From the NCBI RefSeq assembly GCF_027213965.1, contig NZ_JAPWGX010000001.1, positions 682,001-746,000 on the forward strand: a stretch of 64,000 nucleotides of DNA, read 5' to 3'. The stretch comes from Maritalea porphyrae. Lineage in GTDB: Bacteria > Pseudomonadota > Alphaproteobacteria > Rhizobiales > Devosiaceae. The position numbers were made by a program, and so were the translations under genes. The notes beneath the pieces were generated by a model. That model ran no database searches, was not told the origin of the DNA, and saw nothing but the letters and a program-made list of their open reading frames with translations. The stretch's first letter is position 1; every line of letters begins with the position of its first letter. Of this stretch, positions 34,852 to 43,566 are shown in pieces.

Positions 34852-36564
34852 TTAAAACTCAGACCATTCTTCCTTTATCGCTGCACTACCGCTAACGCCA
34901 TAGGCGGCTTTTAGATTTTGCGGGGCGGTTGCTCTTGGTTGGGCCTTCACCTTTGCAGGCGCGGCGTAGCTAACGCGGTTGCCATCAATTTTGAACACTT
35001 CAACAATCTCGTCCAATTCGGTCGAGCGCTGTTCGGTTTGTTCAATTGCGGCGTTGGTTTCTTCCACCAGCGCCACATTGTGCTGAGTCATCTCATCGAT
35101 TTGCGCAACGGCGGCTTTGATCTCGTCAATGGCGTTGGTTTGCGCGCTCGAGTTTTTGGCGATGGAGGCCATTAACTCGTTGTTTTTGCGGGCTGCTTCA
35201 ACCATTTTTTGCAGCTTTTCGGTGGCTTCGCTCACAAGGCGGGTGCCCTCACCCACCTCAGTTGCAGACTGTTCGATCAGCGCTTTCACCTCTGAAGAGG
35301 CTTGGGCAGCGGACTGCGCGAGGCGGCGCACTTCAACCGCCACAACCGCAAAGCCTTTGCCCGCTTCACCGGCCCGTGCCGCTTCCACCGAGGCGTTAAG
35401 CGCCAGCAAGTTGGTTTGGAACGCGATAGAATCGATCATGCCGATAATGTTGGAGATTTTTTCAGACGAAGACGTAATGCGCTCCATGGCGGAGCTGGCG
35501 TTGGTCATCACCTCGCCGCCCTGTTCCGCTGTTTGGCGCACATCGTCAGCGTGTTGCATGGCTTTGTTGGCTTCTTTGGTGTTTTCACCCACCGTTTCAG
35601 AAAGGTTCTTGATGGTCGCAGAAGTTTCACCAATTGCCGAGGCTTGTCGCGTGCTGCGCTCGCTCAAATCGTTGGCCCCAGACAAGATCTCGCTGGTGGC
35701 CGTTTTTAGTGAACCCGAGGTTTCTTGAATTTGCGAGATCAGTTTTGACAATTGATCGGCAACCGTATTGATGTTTGACTGGAGTTGACCGAATGAGCCT
35801 TTGAAGTTGCCATCCATACGTTTAGTCAGGTCAGCTTCCGCCAGCGCGCTCAAAACCTCGTCCGCGCGGGAAAGACCATCATCAACCGAGTGCATGAGGT
35901 TGTTGGTGCTGTCCACAAGGGAGGCCAGATATTCGTTCTCCACGTCAGCTTGTGCACGCTGAGTGAAATCGCCTTCTTGAGCAGCTTTCACCACCCGTTG
36001 AATTTCTGCGTTTACATTTTCAGTTTCAAGGCGGCGTTGATGAATGTATGAGCTGATGGAAAACTCCACGTCCATCAAAAGGGCCTTCATAAGGGCTGAA
36101 ACAGTTTTGCCTAATTCCTTGGCGTCCACATTGGAGCCGCCACGGCCAAACAAGCTTTTTTTGCCTCCAGCAGCGGCCAACTGATCTGTGATCACGCCTT
36201 CAATCAGCGTTTCCACCAATAGTGCATATCCTGAAATATAATGTTTAGGTTCAAGGCCAATTTTTGCATGTACGTCGCCAACTCGGCGGCTCGCGCGCAG
36301 AAAGTCCTGACCGATGTCACCATCAGCAATCCGCTCCCAATGGGCGAGTTGTTTTGCCTTAGCGTTGTTGCGACTAGCGTCGGAACTAAACATCTTATTG
36401 AGGTGATCAATTCCGCTCAGTTTCTCGTAAAACCGATCAAGCGCATCGGGCATATGCGACATAACAGAAGATTTGACGGACCTTATACGCGCGCAACTGG
36501 CGTCGTCCAATTCCATAATATCACGGCGTTCGTTGACGGACTTTTGATCCTGTTCGTTGTTCAT
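34852..36564 (-). CDS. Globin-coupled methyl-accepting chemotaxis protein (HemAT-like)
   Basis: A 570-residue soluble chemoreceptor without membrane segments. Residues about 15-180 form a protoglobin sensor; His99 in [20 protein letters not shown] aligns with the haem-binding proximal His of HemAT. A helical linker with HAMP-like segments (about 200-290) leads to the MA signalling domain, including the hairpin tip [19 protein letters not shown] (about 410-430) that contacts CheA/CheW. The C-terminal end KEEWSEF is acidic and may include a methylation-enzyme tether like the WxxF pentapeptides. It probably senses oxygen (or NO/CO) in the cytoplasm and signals to a Che system located elsewhere; cheY and cheZ are at 20 kb. 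Confidence 0.93.
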   Translation of the reverse strand: MNNEQDQKSVNERRDIMELDDASCARIRSVKSSVMSHMPDALDRFYEKLSGIDHLNKMFSSDASRNNAKAKQLAHWERIADGDIGQDFLRASRRVGDVHAKIGLEPKHYISGYALLVETLIEGVITDQLAAAGGKKSLFGRGGSNVDAKELGKTVSALMKALLMDVEFSISSYIHQRRLETENVNAEIQRVVKAAQEGDFTQRAQADVENEYLASLVDSTNNLMHSVDDGLSRADEVLSALAEADLTKRMDGNFKGSFGQLQSNINTVADQLSKLISQIQETSGSLKTATSEILSGANDLSERSTRQASAIGETSATIKNLSETVGENTKEANKAMQHADDVRQTAEQGGEVMTNASSAMERITSSSEKISNIIGMIDSIAFQTNLLALNASVEAARAGEAGKGFAVVAVEVRRLAQSAAQASSEVKALIEQSATEVGEGTRLVSEATEKLQKMVEAARKNNELMASIAKNSSAQTNAIDEIKAAVAQIDEMTQHNVALVEETNAAIEQTEQRSTELDEIVEVFKIDGNRVSYAAPAKVKAQPRATAPQNLKAAYGVSGSAAIKEEWSEF

Positions 36565-36690
36565 GCCCTACTCCCGACGGCGATTGCTGATTGTTTCAAA
36601 CCAGAATCAGCAAATACTATTCACGGGCGAGTATTTAAGAACATGTTTAAGACAGCATTAACCATGCGCGCGTTGCTAATAAAAACTTGT

Positions 36691-37455
36691 CTAGGCACCA
36701 AAAATAATCGGCCAAAGCAGGCGTATGGCCATGGTCATGGAAATCACAACAATGAGCGGCTTGATTAAACTTGCACCAAACTTCATCCCCGTGCGTGCGC
36801 CCAAGTATCCACCAGCGATTTGCCCAACGATCATGGCACCACCGGCAAGCCAAACAACATCCCCACCCAGAATGAAAAACATCAGGGCAGCGAAATTGGA
36901 AACGGCATTGAGAACCTTGGTATTGCCCACCGCTCGGGTCAACCCAAGACCAAATAGTGTAACAAAACCAGCAATGAAGAATGAGCCAGTGCCCGGCCCG
37001 AACACGCCGTCATAAAAGCCAATTGCAAAGCCCATGATCGGGGCGAAAATAGCAAACGCCAGTCGCTCCGTTCTGGCCTCATCTGTCATTTTGGGCGAAA
37101 ACATGAAGTATAGCGAAACAAAAATGAGCAAAACGGGGACCAACAGCGTCAGAATATCGGTGTCCATCGATTTGGCGGTTGCCGCCCCGATCATTGACCC
37201 CAAAAACGTCAGTATAACCGGCATTATCAGCGTTTTGAGTTGAATAAAACCGCGCCGCCAATAGGTAATTGCCGCAACCGTTGTTCCGACTACCGACTGC
37301 AATTTATTGGTGGCAAGCGCCGAAAGTGGCGGCACCCCAACAGACAGAAGGGCTGGCAGACTGATTAAGCCGCCGCCTCCAGCAATCGCGTCCAAAAACG
37401 CAGCTAGAAAACCAGCACCGGCTAGAAATAGCAAAGCAAAAAGATCAAGTTCCAA
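36691..37455 (-). CDS. TSUP-family (TauE/SafE) membrane transporter
   Basis: A 254-residue membrane protein with about eight hydrophobic segments in two related halves. The N-terminal GGGLISLPALLSVGVPP and the second-half YDGVFGPGTGSFF are the signature motifs of TSUP carriers, which export sulfite, sulfoacetate or other small anions. The substrate is unknown. The apparent start is TTG at 37455, with no clear ribosome site; an ATG start is not available nearby. It stands alone, divergent from the DoxX gene. Confidence 0.88.
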   Translation of the reverse strand: MELDLFALLFLAGAGFLAAFLDAIAGGGGLISLPALLSVGVPPLSALATNKLQSVVGTTVAAITYWRRGFIQLKTLIMPVILTFLGSMIGAATAKSMDTDILTLLVPVLLIFVSLYFMFSPKMTDEARTERLAFAIFAPIMGFAIGFYDGVFGPGTGSFFIAGFVTLFGLGLTRAVGNTKVLNAVSNFAALMFFILGGDVVWLAGGAMIVGQIAGGYLGARTGMKFGASLIKPLIVVISMTMAIRLLWPIIFGA

Positions 37456-37663
37456 TGTCGTATAGCTTTTTAAAAGAGGCAGGATGGTGGGAAGCTAGCC
37501 CCAGCATTGCGATCCGTCAATGGCGGAGATTTCGCGCAAAATCCATGTCGATATCTGATTGGTGTTGAATTGGTAAACATGCTGTTATTATTCACGATAT
37601 TTAAACACTGGGGCATTTGGTGCAGTGTCCGCTTCGTTCTATCGAACAATGGGGAACAGATAG

Positions 37664-38047
37664 ATGGATGGACTACAAAAGGTTGCGCCGCTTATTGCGC
37701 GCATATTCTTGGCAATATTGTTTATAATGGCCGGTATCGGCAAACTTACTGGTGCCGAAGCCACGGCGGGTTATTTTGGCGCTCTTGGCATCCCACTTCC
37801 GGGTGTCTCTGTTTATCTTGTTGGCTTGTTTGAGCTGGTTGGCGGGATCGCGATCGTGGCAGGTTATCAGACACGGAACGTGGCCTTGGCATTTGCTGTG
37901 TTTAGCATTGCCAGCGCCGTATTGGCCCACACCAATTTTGCTGATCAAACACAAATGATCATGTTTATGAAAAACTTGGGTCTGGCCGGTGGCTTCTTGC
38001 TGCTTTGGGTACATGGCCCAGGCGGCATGGCAGTTGACAAAAAATAG
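37664..38047 (+). CDS. DoxX-family membrane protein
   Basis: A 127-residue protein with four membrane helices. The family motif GIGKLTGAEATAGYFGALGIPLP (in two parts: GIGKLTGAE and GYFGALGIP) follows helix 1, and FELVGGIAIVAGYQTRNVAL is in the middle. DoxX-type proteins are linked to redox or quinone-related functions and to envelope stress, but no activity is assigned here. The ATG at 37664 follows GGGGAA. It is followed by a clear terminator, so it is a single-gene transcript. Confidence 0.88.
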   Translation: MDGLQKVAPLIARIFLAILFIMAGIGKLTGAEATAGYFGALGIPLPGVSVYLVGLFELVGGIAIVAGYQTRNVALAFAVFSIASAVLAHTNFADQTQMIMFMKNLGLAGGFLLLWVHGPGGMAVDKK

Positions 38048-38064
38048 TCAATCAACTCTCTAAC

Positions 38065-38100
38065 ACGCCGCGCCCACTCAAATGGCGCGGCGTTCTTTTT
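38065..38100 (+). terminator. Rho-independent terminator after the DoxX gene
   Basis: A 10-bp perfect stem ACGCCGCGCC/GGCGCGGCGT with a 9-base loop, then TCTTTTT. It directly abuts the hisG stop codon on the opposite strand. Confidence 0.93.
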
Positions 38101-38832
38101 CTAAGACGTCAAAGTGTGCAAGGCTTGCTCACCCAGGCCGGGTTTAAATTGATCCAGAAGCGCAACAAGCTGAGATTTTTTTTCCGCCGACCAATCCGCA
38201 GTCTTTGAGGCGACAAGGTTTGCTTCAGATTTCAAAATCAGCCCGTCAGTTGGCACTTTGAGCTGATTGGCTTCAAGGGTTGAACCCGACGACGTTATAT
38301 CAACAATCAGCTCTGCAGCGCCTGAGGCAGGCGCAGCTTCGGTGGCACCAAGACTTTCAACAATGCGATATTCGGCAATGCCGTGTGCTGAGAAATAACG
38401 CCGCGTCAGGTTTACATATTTGGTGGCAACCCGCAGCCATTGGCCGTGACGGTGGCGAAAGTCTGATGCTACATCTGCCAAGTCGCGCATGGCTGTCACA
38501 TCGATCCAAGATTTTGGCAGCGCCACCACAACATCGGCCTGCCCAAAATTGAGCGGCTTTGCGATCACCACTTGATTTATGCCCGTTTCGGCAGCCTCAT
38601 GTATCAGGTCTTCACCGGTTACTCCCAAATCGATTTTGCCGCTTATTAATTCGCGCGCAATTTCGCTGGCGGATAAGAACCGCACTGTCACTTCTGGCAT
38701 GGCATCAATGGTGCCAAGGTACGAGCGGGCACCACCGGGACGATCAATTTTTAGACCCGCTTTTTCAAATGCGTCTCTTGTGTCTTGCTCAAGACGACCT
38801 TTGGACGGTACGGCCAACAATAATGAGCTCAT
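38101..38832 (-). CDS. hisG: ATP phosphoribosyltransferase, short form
   Basis: First enzyme of histidine synthesis, joining ATP and PRPP. At 243 residues it is the short form (HisG-S) without the C-terminal regulatory domain, so it needs HisZ, which is encoded directly upstream. Seen: AVPSKGRLEQDT at the N-terminus, DLGVTGEDLI, and the PRPP-binding DITSSGSTLEANQL. The ATG at 38832 overlaps the TGA of hisZ in an ATGA arrangement. Eleven further codons upstream are open but do not fit the family. Confidence 0.95.
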   Translation of the reverse strand: MSSLLLAVPSKGRLEQDTRDAFEKAGLKIDRPGGARSYLGTIDAMPEVTVRFLSASEIARELISGKIDLGVTGEDLIHEAAETGINQVVIAKPLNFGQADVVVALPKSWIDVTAMRDLADVASDFRHRHGQWLRVATKYVNLTRRYFSAHGIAEYRIVESLGATEAAPASGAAELIVDITSSGSTLEANQLKVPTDGLILKSEANLVASKTADWSAEKKSQLVALLDQFKPGLGEQALHTLTS

Positions 38833-39917
38833 CGTTTTGCCCCCAACTCCAACCGATCCAACCAAATTGCACAGCCAACTGCTGAGATGCGACCCGATGC
38901 GCCCATGCGCTCGAGCAAGCGGTCATATTGCCCGCCAGATGCTAAAACTTCGCCGGTTTTGTTTGCGGTTAGCTCAAACACATGACCGGTATAATAGTCG
39001 AGTCTTGGGCTAAACCCGGCATCAAACTCCACCGCGATCTGAGGTGCGGTGGCTTTTAGTTCGGTTAAACGGGTCATCAGTTTTTCAAGCGGTTCGTCAA
39101 GGTCAATACCAACCTTTTTTGCCAATCCAGCCACGCGAAACGCCTGTTCGGATGCAGGGCCAGCAATCGACAAAAACTCGCGCAAAATACGCACAGTTTT
39201 CGGGGACACAGCGGCTTGGGCCAGCATTTGCTTTTCGCGATAACGCGCCACAATTTCTTCCGCTTGTCGACCTGAATAGGGCGATAGACCCGCAGCGTCC
39301 ATTTCGGCGGCGACTTTTTGGGTTAGCTCGGCATCATCGCTTGGCAAATCATTTGCACCATCAAATTGCTCAGGCACAGCCAAACGATCCAACAAGCGGC
39401 CCATGGCCGCATCATGGCCAAACCGGTCGCGCACCCGCGGACGCCACACATCGGGCAAATCAATTTTGGCCAATAGTGTTTCAAACAAATCTACTGCGCC
39501 AAGGTGCAGGCGCGGCGCTGTCTCACCATAGAGTGCACTTGCTTCAATGGCGAAATGCATCACCTCTGAAAATGTCTTATCGCTGTCTTTTGGAGCCAAA
39601 AACTCCAAGCCAGCTTGGTCAAATTCAAATGGTCCATAGTCACGTTGACGGAAGACTGGGCCAAGATAACCAAAGTTTTTTGACAGTCCGACGGCATCGC
39701 CAGCTAAATATTGCGCCGCGATGGGCAGCGTAAAATCTGGTCGCAGGCAATAGGTCGTGCCATCTGGGCCATTGGTCAACATTAAACGCCGACCAATGTC
39801 CTCACCCGCGAGATCAAAAAATAGATCGGCTGGCTGCAAGATATCTGGCGAAACCAATTCAGCTAAGGTGCCAATACGGTTGGCCAGCTCGGCGCGTTGA
39901 TCTGAAAAATCGCTCAT
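38829..39917 (-). CDS. hisZ: ATP phosphoribosyltransferase regulatory subunit HisZ
   Basis: A 362-residue paralogue of histidyl-tRNA synthetase that lacks aminoacylation activity and forms a complex with short HisG, giving histidine feedback control. It shows class II core motifs: RLMLTNGPDGTTYCLRPDFTLP (motif 2-like; CLRPDFT) and FGYLGPVFRQRD, and near the end FSPRLDYYTGHVFEL and LASGGQYDRLLERMG. The ATG at 39917 begins 4 bases after the hisS stop, so hisS-hisZ-hisG form one tight operon. Confidence 0.94.
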   Translation of the reverse strand: MSDFSDQRAELANRIGTLAELVSPDILQPADLFFDLAGEDIGRRLMLTNGPDGTTYCLRPDFTLPIAAQYLAGDAVGLSKNFGYLGPVFRQRDYGPFEFDQAGLEFLAPKDSDKTFSEVMHFAIEASALYGETAPRLHLGAVDLFETLLAKIDLPDVWRPRVRDRFGHDAAMGRLLDRLAVPEQFDGANDLPSDDAELTQKVAAEMDAAGLSPYSGRQAEEIVARYREKQMLAQAAVSPKTVRILREFLSIAGPASEQAFRVAGLAKKVGIDLDEPLEKLMTRLTELKATAPQIAVEFDAGFSPRLDYYTGHVFELTANKTGEVLASGGQYDRLLERMGASGRISAVGCAIWLDRLELGAKR

Positions 39918-39921
39918 GGGG

Positions 39922-41406
39922 CTATTCCCCGTCTGCGCTGTCTGGTTCAAGCAAGGCATGGATATGCGCAACAAGGTCTGCCCGCTTGACGCTCGCTTGC
40001 GCGGGTCGCGCTGCGCGCCATTCTGCGTTGTCAGTAATTTCAAGCGACGCCAATTTACCAGCAACCAAGTCTTTGACTTGCACTTCGCCTGCTTCGCGCT
40101 CTTGGCTACCTTCGATGATCACCGCAGGCGCATTGCGCTTATCGGCATATTTCATTTGCTTGGCCATGTTTTTGGACGCGCCCAAATAGAGCTCAGCGCG
40201 AATGCCCGCTTTGCGCAAGTCGGCGACCATTGCCTGATAAGAAGCGATTTGATCTTTATCCATGATCAGCACCACAACCGGGCCTTGCTTTTCAGTAACG
40301 TCTAACTCGCCAACCAATTGCAACGCGTGGGCCAAACGGCTCACACCAATGGAAAAGCCAGTTGCAGGCACTGGTTCTGGGCGGAACCGCGACACCAGAC
40401 CGTCATAACGGCCACCACCACCAACAGAACCAAACACAACGGTTTGGCCTTTTTCGTTGGTTACAGGGAAGGTCAATTCGGCTTCAAATACTGGACCCGT
40501 GTAATACTCAAGGCCGCGCACCACGGATGGGTCGATTTTGACTTTGTCGCGTGGGTAACCTGCGGCATCAAACAAAGCTTGCATTTCTTTTAGTTCTGCG
40601 ACGCCGGCGGCCCCTGTTTCGCTGCCCTCAACTTGTGCGGCGAGAACTTCAAACATTTTGTCGGCGTCCGCATCTGCCATCACATAGGCAAGAATGCGAT
40701 CAATTTGCGCATTATCAAGACCAGCGCCTTCTGTGAAATCGCCACTTTCGTCTTTTCGGCCAGCGCCGAGCAACAATTTCACGCCCTCTTCGCCGAGGCG
40801 ATCCATTTTATCGATGGCACGCAAAACGGTGAGTGCTTTTTCCGGCTCTTCAGCCAAACCGGCTGCAGCTAGTACACCATCCAAAACTTTGCGGTTATTG
40901 ACCCTGATGATGAATTTGCCGCCAAGGCCCAATTCGTCCATCACATCAGCCATCATCATGCACATTTCAGCGTCCGCTGCTGGATCAGGTGCGCCAACAC
41001 TATCTGCATCAAATTGCATGAACTGGCGGAAACGGCCCGGTCCTGGTTTTTCGTTGCGGAACACATAGCCCTGTCGGTATGAGCGATAGGGCTTTGGCAG
41101 GGCGTCATAGTTTTGTGCAAAGTAGCGAGCGAGCGGCGCGGTCAAATCGTAACGCAGGCTCATCCATTTTTCATCGTCGTCTTGCAGCGAAAACACGCCC
41201 GCGTTTGGGCGGTCCGTATCGGGCAAAAATTTGCCAAGGCTTTCGGTATATTCAAACAGCGGCGTTTCAACGGGGTCAAAACCATAGCGCTCATAAACCG
41301 AACGAATGCGATGGAACATTTGCTCCAAAGCTGTGATTTCGACCGCATCACGATCGACAAAGCCTCGGGGCAAAGTTGGTGCTAAACGTTTGGTTTTCTT
41401 GGCCAT
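39922..41406 (-). CDS. hisS: Histidyl-tRNA synthetase
   Basis: A 494-residue class II synthetase charging tRNA-His. Motif 2 is [11 protein letters not shown] with [20 protein letters not shown], the His-binding [14 protein letters not shown] is present, and motif 3 is [12 protein letters not shown]. The anticodon-binding domain covers about residues 385-494. It is the alphaproteobacterial type, longer than the ~425-residue E. coli form, in line with the window's tRNA-His that lacks G-1 and has A73. It heads the hisS-hisZ-hisG operon. Confidence 0.95.
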   Translation of the reverse strand: MAKKTKRLAPTLPRGFVDRDAVEITALEQMFHRIRSVYERYGFDPVETPLFEYTESLGKFLPDTDRPNAGVFSLQDDDEKWMSLRYDLTAPLARYFAQNYDALPKPYRSYRQGYVFRNEKPGPGRFRQFMQFDADSVGAPDPAADAEMCMMMADVMDELGLGGKFIIRVNNRKVLDGVLAAAGLAEEPEKALTVLRAIDKMDRLGEEGVKLLLGAGRKDESGDFTEGAGLDNAQIDRILAYVMADADADKMFEVLAAQVEGSETGAAGVAELKEMQALFDAAGYPRDKVKIDPSVVRGLEYYTGPVFEAELTFPVTNEKGQTVVFGSVGGGGRYDGLVSRFRPEPVPATGFSIGVSRLAHALQLVGELDVTEKQGPVVVLIMDKDQIASYQAMVADLRKAGIRAELYLGASKNMAKQMKYADKRNAPAVIIEGSQEREAGEVQVKDLVAGKLASLEITDNAEWRAARPAQASVKRADLVAHIHALLEPDSADGE

Positions 41407-41528
41407 AGGTGCCTCTGAAATGAAAAGAAAAGTACGCGCCCATTTGGCGCTTCGAGTGGGTTGTTAGCCGATCACGCCATAGGACACAAGTATTGGTGAG
41501 AAATGGGGATTATGCTTAGGCTTATTGC

Positions 41529-42149
41529 CTAGCCATGTTTGGGTTTTGGCGGGGTGAACTTGGCCCGCGCATCCAGCGCCTTTTGACGGCAAAAACAGTC
41601 TTCTGTATGATCATTGACCAACCCCATTGCCTGCATAAAGGCATAGGCGGTTGTTGGTCCAAAGAATTTCCAGCCGCGCTTTTTCAGGTCTTTTGCAAAG
41701 GCTTTTGACATGTCCGTTTGCGCCAATTTGCGCACCTCGGCTTCTGTTACATGTTGGGGCCGGTCCTTAGGACTTGGCTCAAACTGCCAAAAATAGGCGG
41801 CCAAGGTGCCAAACTCTTTTTCAAGTTCAATCGCACGCGCGGCATTATTGATGGTTGCTTCAATTTTGCCGCGATGCCGAACAATGCCAGCATCGTTGAG
41901 CAACCGATCTACATAGTCAGGTCCATATTGAGCGACTTTATGGAAATCAAACCCATCAAATGCGGCGCGAAAATTGTCGCGCTTGCGCAAGATGGTCAAC
42001 CAGGAAAGGCCAGACTGAAAGCCTTCAAGACACACTTTTTCGAACAGCCGAATGTCGTTATCTACGGGATAACCCCACTCTGTATCATGGTAGCGTATGT
42101 ACATTTCATCGTTGCTTCCCCAGAAACAACGGCCAACATATTCGTTCAT
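41529..42149 (-). CDS. tag: DNA-3-methyladenine glycosylase I
   Basis: A 206-residue helix-hairpin-helix glycosylase that removes 3-methyladenine from DNA. Seen: RCFWGSNDEMYIRYHDTEWG at the N-terminus (conserved Cys, YHDxEWG), FEKVCLEGFQSGLSWLTILRKR with the catalytic-region Glu and Trp, and a C-terminal HTEDCFCR. The conserved Cys and His residues match the zinc snap of E. coli Tag. The ATG at 42149 gives the expected N-terminus; a TTG seven codons upstream is possible. Confidence 0.94.
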   Translation of the reverse strand: MNEYVGRCFWGSNDEMYIRYHDTEWGYPVDNDIRLFEKVCLEGFQSGLSWLTILRKRDNFRAAFDGFDFHKVAQYGPDYVDRLLNDAGIVRHRGKIEATINNAARAIELEKEFGTLAAYFWQFEPSPKDRPQHVTEAEVRKLAQTDMSKAFAKDLKKRGWKFFGPTTAYAFMQAMGLVNDHTEDCFCRQKALDARAKFTPPKPKHG

Positions 42150-42268
42150 TGTAATATTTAACGGTTGCAATCTTGTCGATTTTCACTAAATTCCTTCGAC
42201 AGTTCATTAACACTTGCGTTAATTCAGGGTCCGTCGTGCGAAATCAAGTCACAAAATCGCCAGATCAA

Positions 42269-42721
42269 ATGAAAGTTTTGATTGTCGATGACAATCAATA
42301 TGCATGTGCGCTGGCTGCTGCACAACTGAAAAAACTAGGCATTGGTGAAACCAAAAGCGTGGCCTCGGGCGCCGAAGCCTTGTTGCAGCTGATGCATAAG
42401 GACTTTGATGTTTTATTGAGCGATTGGTACATGCCAGATGTGTCCGGCGCGGGGCTGTTGGGCGTTATACGTGACCCCCGATTTGGCGATAATAGCAATA
42501 TTGCTGTTGTGGTTATGACGGCCTACGCCAGCAGTGACAATATTGAACGTGCTTTGGCACTTGGTGCCGATGAAGTGGTGATAAAGCCGGTCAATGGCAC
42601 CGACTTGGGCAAAGCGATTGCCAAGGCGATCACCAAAAAAGAAAAAAACCAGAGCATTCCGGCCAATGACGAAGTGATGGAAGAAGACGAAGAGGAGGAT
42701 GATGGCATGGTCATGCTTTGA
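42269..42721 (+). CDS. Single-domain response regulator with acidic C-terminal tail
   Basis: A ~150-residue receiver domain. The acidic pair is DD at 7-8, the phospho-acceptor Asp52 (LSDWYMPD), the switch Thr84 (VMTAYA) and Lys106 (VIKPVNG). After residue ~125 the chain ends in a very acidic tail (MEEDEEEDDGMVML). No output domain is present, so it acts through protein contacts, as in chemotaxis or phosphorelay. An in-frame GTG at 42236 would lengthen it by 11 residues. Its phosphodonor is not evident; the kinase-like gene at 45.7 kb lacks the phospho-His. Confidence 0.85.
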   Translation: MKVLIVDDNQYACALAAAQLKKLGIGETKSVASGAEALLQLMHKDFDVLLSDWYMPDVSGAGLLGVIRDPRFGDNSNIAVVVMTAYASSDNIERALALGADEVVIKPVNGTDLGKAIAKAITKKEKNQSIPANDEVMEEDEEEDDGMVML

Positions 42722-42864
42722 TCTGCACCTTCATCTTCTGTAAACCATTCTTGCTAAGTCCTTACTTACCACGCTCTTTCACCGTTTATTGCGGGTGATC
42801 AACTAAGGTTTATCTCAAATTGTAACTGCACGTATTTGATGCGGGCTGAGCGTGAGTTTGAGTA

Positions 42865-43509
42865 ATGCGTAAGTTTTTGGTGGTATTTCCAGCCTTGGTT
42901 GGCGCTTTTGTTTTGTCGCTTGTGGGCGCCGGGTTTGCCGATGGTGGCTTGATCAAAACAAAAAATAGCTTTGGGCAGACTATTTACGTGCTGCCGCCCG
43001 AAGGCATGAGCGTGACCAAGGGCACCCCAAAACATAAGCTCGAGGTAAAAAACCCTTACGGTCAGCACCCAGAGTTTTTGCGCCAAGTTGTTGCTTACAA
43101 TAGCGAATATTCCAAAGGCACCGTTGTTGTGGATACCAATGCGCGGTTTTTGTATCTCGTGTTGAGCAATGGGCGCGCTATGCGATACGGCATTGGCGTG
43201 GCGCGATCTGGGTTTGAATGGTCAGGCACCCACAAAATCACCGCGAAACGCGAATGGCCCGGCTGGACACCGCCCGCCGAAATGCGCGCGCGTGAACCGC
43301 ATTTGCCCGCTTATATGCCAGGGGGGATCAATAACCCTCTTGGTGCCCGCGCCCTATATATTGGCAGCACACTTTATCGATTGCACGGCACCACCCAGCC
43401 ACGATCCATCGGCAAAAAGGTTTCTTCGGGCTGCATTCGGCTTACGAACGAAGATATTAAGGATTTATATACAAGAGTTTCAATTGGCACGCGCGTGGTT
43501 GTTATTTAA
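42865..43509 (+). CDS. L,D-transpeptidase (YkuD domain)
   Basis: A 214-residue exported protein. Residues 1-25 are a Sec signal peptide (LVVFPALVGAFVLSLVGAGFA). The YkuD domain covers about 85-213, with RLHGTTQPRSIGKKVSSGCIR holding the catalytic His-x-S/T...S-G-C-x-R motif (Ser-Gly-Cys-Ile-Arg). Such enzymes cross-link peptidoglycan 3-3 or attach lipoproteins or proteins to it in the periplasm. The ATG at 42865 has a poor ribosome site. It precedes the TadG-like gene by 57 bases, though a functional link is not evident. Confidence 0.93.
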   Translation: MRKFLVVFPALVGAFVLSLVGAGFADGGLIKTKNSFGQTIYVLPPEGMSVTKGTPKHKLEVKNPYGQHPEFLRQVVAYNSEYSKGTVVVDTNARFLYLVLSNGRAMRYGIGVARSGFEWSGTHKITAKREWPGWTPPAEMRAREPHLPAYMPGGINNPLGARALYIGSTLYRLHGTTQPRSIGKKVSSGCIRLTNEDIKDLYTRVSIGTRVVVI

Positions 43510-43566
43510 TTTACCTTTAACGCGCAACATTACGGCCGAATATTCAACAAATTTGGCCGACGATAA

